Origin: Zeugodacus cucurbitae
Taxonomy: Eukaryota > Arthropoda > Insecta > Diptera > Tephritidae
Reading direction: 5' to 3'
Length of the DNA stretch: 64,000 nucleotides
Assembly (NCBI RefSeq): GCF_028554725.1
Contig: NC_071667.1
Location: 8,849,501-8,913,500 of the forward strand
A program made the position numbers and the translations under genes. Below are positions 58,642 through 64,000 of the stretch, one piece after another. Every line of letters begins with the position of its first letter. Positions within the stretch are counted from its first letter, which is position 1. The notes beneath the pieces are model-generated. The model saw only the letters and a list, made by a program, of their open reading frames with translations. It was not told the origin of the DNA and ran no database searches.

Positions 58642-59919
58642 CACTGGTTTACAGCAAAAATGTTCCATGAACGCCACTATCCTATTTGTATGTGGAATCG
58701 CTCGCTGATTTCGAAAATCGAATTATTTTTTTTTCTATGGATACGTTTTTGATATATTTGCAATTTACCGTTATTCGACCAAAAAAAAAGGTGTCTTCAC
58801 TTAATCATGTACATCTCACTGACCAGTTGAGCAATCTTACTGCAAATTATAGAAAATAAAAGTGAATGAAATTTCCTAAAAATATTGCCTACTCCATTTT
58901 TCCATAGGCCTTATAATTTCTGAGAAATTGATTAATCACTTCGAGTTTTTAAATTTTTTTATGAAAAAATTGAAAAAAATAAACTTTGGCAAGAAAAAAA
59001 TTTTAAAACAAAAGATATTTTTTATTTCATAAGAAGTCCTGTTTCTTTAGAAAAAAAAATAAGCTACCAACGAACAAAATCCATGGATAAATAGGAAAGT
59101 TATACATGATCAAATAAATATATCCAAGTCGCGCAAAGTCAATGTATACGTATATGCGTATGTAGTGTGTAAAGAAGGGGTGGGATTGTTTTCGAATATC
59201 ATTAGAATAAACAAATAACTAATAATAATAATAAAATAATACTTTTAGAACAGTAATACTCAAATACTGTTGTAGTAGGTAGTTTGCATCGAAAGCAAGA
59301 GGTGTCAGGTGCGAAATCCCTGTAGTCATGTTAATTTGCCTAACATGTGTGTAGGTATACAGGCAGATTTTCGAAGGGTAATTAGTTGCGGAAAATTCCT
59401 AATGCAAATAAATTTAATTCAAACATGCATACCTACATGCACACACATATATCTTGGTAAATTCATTAATTTTTTTAAGGCCAACATCAACAGCAGGTAG
59501 TATTTTCTTTTCCCGCCTCGTTTAAAAATATCTTTTGTTTTACAATTTTTTTCTTGCCGAAGTTTATTTTTTTTCAATTTTTTCATAAAAAAATTTAAAA
59601 ACTCGAAGTTATTAATCAATTTCTCAGAAATTATAAGGCCTATGGAAAAATGGAATAGGCAATATTTTTAGGAAATTTCATTCACTTTTATTTTCTATAA
59701 TTTGCAGTAAGATTGCTCAACTGGTCAGTGAGATATACATGATTAAGTGAAGACACCTTTTTTTTTTTGGTCGAATAACGGTAAATTGCAAATATCTCAA
59801 AAACGTATCCATAAAAAAAAAAAATTAACTCGATTTTCGAAATCAGCGAGCCATTTCACATACAAAGTGGATAGTGGCATCCGTGGAACAAAAAACAAAT
59901 TCAAATTTGTGATCCAGTG
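58642..59919. mobile_element. Long-inverted-repeat element with CACTGG ends
   Basis: The left arm 58642-59022 and right arm 59523-59919 are inverted copies of about 380 bp, with small indels, around a ~500 bp unique spacer. The tips are CACTGG..CCAGTG and both are followed outward by TAA (58639-58641 and 59920-59922), a possible 3 bp target duplication. CACTG-type tips with 3 bp duplications recall the CACTA/CMC group; foldback-like arms without an ORF mean it is non-autonomous. Confidence 0.75.
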
Positions 59920-59922
59920 TAA

Positions 59923-61900
59923 TAATTCTAAAAAAATATAAAGTAAATTTAACAAATGATTCAAAAATTCTAAATTAATTTAAGTACATTCCATTGTAAT
60001 TGATTCTGCCAGCAGTGGAGTGGAGAAAATCATTGAAAGCTAACTTTTAAATGGTTTTGATGCGTTCTTCCTTGGAGTTATTGCGTTATTTGTGTATTTA
60101 GAACTGTTTCAATTGCCATTCTAAAAAATCAGGTTACACAGTTGTGAAAAAATTTCGAACTTTGATATAAATTCATGATTCATTATAAAAATTCGAGTTG
60201 AGAAATTTGTAAGTTGTGCTGATATATTTGAGGTTAGATTTTCTGCAATTTTATTTATAATTTTGACAAAAAGTTGAACTAAGTACAGTGTGCATTTGTT
60301 GATAAGAGCTATTGATGTTATATATAACATTTATAATGTTTTAAAGAAAGACAAATTAAGAAAAGCGAAATGATAAGGAATATTAGCTCTTATAACAATG
60401 GTTATTAAAGAATTTCTGAAAGCTGTGTGGATCTAAAAAGTATGCTAACCAGTTTCGCAGTTATCAAGAGCACACTGTACGCTGCGTATATAAATAAATT
60501 TTTCATAAAAATAATAATTAATTTTCAATCGATGTTGCTTTTTCGAAAATCGTTTTTTTTGGTAACCTGTGTCACATTTACATATATAATTAAGTCAATG
60601 TCGCTGTCTAAAATACTCTGTTCTCATAAAAATAATTACGAAAAATTCTTTCACACATTTCGCTGCTGGTATGTACGGTTTCGTAATATTCTCTATGCAA
60701 TGCGAATTACAAAATATATACATTATTAAGTTAAAATTAGTAACAGTTGGTAACACTGTATTTCACACCAATATATACAAGTATTTATATTGTATAAGTC
60801 TCAGCAATATATTACCTACATACATATAACTGATAATACCAAAACCATCTGCCAAACTAAAAATAATTCTATAAATGTGGTAAATATGTATGTGTTGTAA
60901 TAAAAGTTGTTATTACTTTACTGTTATTACGTATTTCCGGTCAATTAAACCAACACCGAAACATATGAATGACAATTGAAAATGTAATTTCAAAGGCAAT
61001 TTACTACTAAGATTTCATTTAAGTACACACACACACACACATACATACGTAAAGCAAAAAAAAAAACGGAAACACACATCCACAAAGCCGTCGAAACAGA
61101 AACAAATATCACAAACAAATATACTATAATTGTAGAACTGAAACTGTACTAAAGATAATTTCAACACAAAAAAAAATACTTGAAATATTGTACTAAAAAT
61201 AGTAAATAACTATGAAATGAAGTGAAACAAAAATTCTTAAGCAAAAATTACAAAAACAAAAACATAGTTAATAATAAAAAAAAAAGTAAAATATTGAAAA
61301 CCAAAAAGAGTCACAAAAATGAATTTCGTGCACCGATAGCCCAGCGCCAATAGAATAAATAACAAACAAAAATGAATTTGAACGTAAAATGCAGCTTATA
61401 GAGTGTTCTTATTGTAAAAATAAAACAACATTAATCAACACCAAGTACTAAAGTTATATTAAAACAAATTTTATAAAAAAACAAAAATTGAAATACAAAA
61501 ACTTACAGTGTATTTGTGTAAATTTTTAAATTTATTTACTTTTATTCACATTTCATTTTCAACTTCTGTATATGGAGCCAAATTCCACCGAAGCTGTAAG
61601 CAATACCTGAAGAAAATGTAATAAAATAAGCAAAACATTTAAAGAAAACACACACACACACACATACATACACAAGCCAATGAATTACTTTGTAAAATGT
61701 TAAAAGCAGAGAAAATACATAAAATAAGCATTTACTTTAATTATTTTGGAAATATTTTTGCAATGCAAATACCATTGTTTTGGACCCTAAAAATAAAAGG
61801 TAGCAAGCGTGTAGCGTTTTGGAACAAATCGAAAACACATTTTATGTTTTACATTTCGCAAGTCACTCGTTTTGAAACTCTCGTGTCATTTGTAAGTGCC
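59923..61900. other. AT-rich spacer with microsatellites
   Basis: (CA)n runs near 61,025-61,042 and 61,650-61,665, long A-rich leader-like sequence at 61,060-61,500. No exon was recognised; the open frames are AT-driven. Confidence 0.4.
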
Positions 61901-62557
61901 TTAAGGAGGTATTCTGGTCTAGGATTTTGAAAAAATCGATTTTTTGCATATTTTGAATGTTTAGACTTTCAAAAATATGACCTTGGAAGGATTTTTCAAA
62001 ATTCGACTTATTTTCGGAGATACAGTCGATTTTGTGACGTGGTGTTTTTCTCGAAACTACTTTTTTTGAGGTGGTTGACATGATATCTCAAGTTCTACTG
62101 AACCGATTCCTTTGAAATTTGGTATAAATCTTCTTCATAAAATGCTCTTCGTGTCTGCCTTGGATTTCCAAAAATTTTAATTTGAAGTATTTTTTAAAAA
62201 TTCGAAAAGGTCGAAAAAATAGGGTAAACAATTTTTTTTTCAAGTCGACGCCATTTTGTTATTTTATTTTATTTTTTTTGAAAATGGTCAACCCGATAAC
62301 GACATGCTTACTACTGAAGACCACTACAAGGGTTGAAATCAAGTCAACCAGTACGCACCGTTTTTTTTTTGAAGCCCCCACTCCACCGGCCCATATCTCG
62401 ACGAATTTTGTTTTTTATTCCTTGCAATTCTTTTTTATATTATTAAAATGTCAATAAAAAACATATAAAAAATGGATAGTAAAAATTTTTTTCATTTTTT
62501 TATCTTAGTTTAAAAAATGCCTAAAATGCATGCGTCTAGGCTAGAATATCCCCTTAA
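61901..62557. repeat. TTAA-flanked MITE
   Basis: The ends TTAAGGAGGTATTCTGGTCT (61901) and, inverted from 62557, TTAAGGGGATATTCTAGCCT agree at most positions. TTAA is at both tips and may be the duplicated target. The interior carries TTTTTCTCGAAAC, linking it to the 22, 45 and 47 kb repeats. No ORF. Confidence 0.6.
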
Positions 62558-64000
62558 AACCTTTTAAGATGAATAAGGCTGTGCTCAGTTTATACAATTT
62601 CTGCCAGATAAAAATGTCAGTACTTTTGTTAGAAACGGCTGACAATATCGATTTTTTCACGAGAAATTCAAAACCATAATGTAGTCAAAAAACATTTGTG
62701 ATTTCCTCGAAAATTCTCATTCTAGTTGCTTTGCCACTGTTTTCGAATAACGATTTAAAAATTAAAAGTTTAATCGAAACGAAATCGTTATTTTCTAACA
62801 CAACTATTGAATATTAAATTAATCGTTTTAAAAAACTGTCTTCTTTACACGCAGTTTAAAGCTTTGTAAATAAATATGTTTGCTTTTTTCCAAAACGTGT
62901 TTGCGCTATACAAAATTCAGCATATTCCTACACCATTTTTGAAGCATAAAATAAGCAAGTTCATTGTGAAAAAATACCATTCAAGTAAAATTAATTTCTG
63001 AAAAATTTTCCGCTTAACGAAGTTATTGTTGGCAATTGTAATATTACAACTTGTATTTAGACGAAATGGACAATCAAAGCGGGTTCACATTTTTGAGAAG
63101 TTTTGCATCAACCCAACCCAAATACTCAAATCTACTACTAATCAACTACTAATCAGCTAATGCATAACATTTATGCCTGCCCAGTGTATTATTTGAAAAT
63201 CAAATTTTTTTTAACTAATTCGCATTTCAATATTTTGTGCTACACATTTCGCTTGCCAATGACTAAAAATATGTATACAAAATTAATCAATAACAAATTA
63301 GGTAATTAATTGAAGTAATTTATCGAATTAGCTGTTATCCTTCCATTTAGGCAAATAATAAATTAAACTAATGTCAAAAGAGGAAAAAAACAAAACGAAA
63401 TTGAATTAAAAATTCTTCCAAAAATGTGTGTGTCTAAGCTACTTAGGAAATTGTTAAACCAAACGAGTTCTAAATAAGTGAAATAACTAAATATTACTAA
63501 AATATACCAGAAAAAAAAATCTACTCTACATAAGTGTACTGTATGTGTTTAAAATCCTAACTAACTTTATGTGTATGTGTCTTATTGTAAATAATTGATA
63601 ATGCGGCACTATGGATCACCACTCTAAAGCTTACAATTATTGTGAACTTTTTCAAAGCTTTCGTAGCTTTCATGTGCAAAATTTTGTATTTGTTTTCAAA
63701 ACACAATATTGCTATATGTATACAATTATGCATTTTTTTGCTGGGTGATTTTCATAGGTAGCATTCTGTGTGTTAGTTTGAAGCGTTAGTTTAAGCGCTT
63801 TCAAGAAAGCTACTACGCGAAAAACGAAGAAAAAACTGATTACATAAAAGCATATGTATGTGAAAGATATCTTCACATTTGAAAGTCATAACTTACAAAA
63901 AAACATAAACAATTATGCTAGATGAAATGAAAATGGTGAAAGCTTCATGAAAGCTCTTACAAACATTTCAACTAATAAACGAATGTACTATTACTACTAC
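62558..64000. other. AT-rich spacer to window end
   Basis: No coding exon, RNA gene or defined mobile element recognised. Confidence 0.4.

Overview
The window is nuclear DNA of a higher fly. It has short AT-rich introns with GTAAG/YAG borders, AT-rich spacers full of decayed transposons, and proteins closest to Drosophila-type orthologues. Repeats with (GGAC)n tracts and a GTTCGG..CCGAAC head hairpin suggest a tephritid fruit fly; that placement is inference, while Brachycera is well supported. All names come from reading the translated exons, with no database search.

Layout. Bases 1-19,360 are a compact housekeeping block: an inverted repeat; hyrax/Cdc73 (+, 8 exons); a FAM114A-type gene (-, 3 exons); two DRE motifs; belle/DDX3 (+, 4 exons); a TTAA-flanked MITE; SYS1 (-), whose leader may carry a second small ORF overlapping the SYS1 start out of frame; the V-ATPase G subunit Vha13 (-); and a taxilin gene (+, 6 exons).

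Bases 19,360-51,350 hold no convincing host coding exon. This is a transposon graveyard: several copies of a ~1.2 kb element with TATACTCTCGCAA ends, an internally duplicated mariner, a hollow mariner-like TIR element containing LINE debris, and a 3.29 kb RTE-like LINE with an intact ~990-residue ORF, a 7 bp target-site duplication and insertion inside one ~1.2 kb element. Scraps of RNase-H-bearing LINEs also occur, one with a (CCTAA)n tail.

Bases 51,358-55,290 carry a five-exon KChIP/neuronal-calcium-sensor-like gene (206 aa) with an unusual, probably non-binding EF-hand 4. Its frame stays open past two in-frame TGA codons and across a phase-0 62-nt intron to a TAA, so it is a candidate for double stop-codon readthrough. 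Downstream lie two TIR elements, one holding two copies of the ~1.2 kb family and one with ~380 bp inverted arms, then another TTAA-flanked MITE.

The host genes do not form one pathway. They cover transcription elongation (hyrax), translation and RNA remodelling (belle), and Golgi, vesicle and proton-pump functions (SYS1, taxilin, Vha13). The most interesting signals are the KChIP-like extension, the SYS1-overlapping small ORF, the apparently young LINE and the modular hairpin-headed repeat families.
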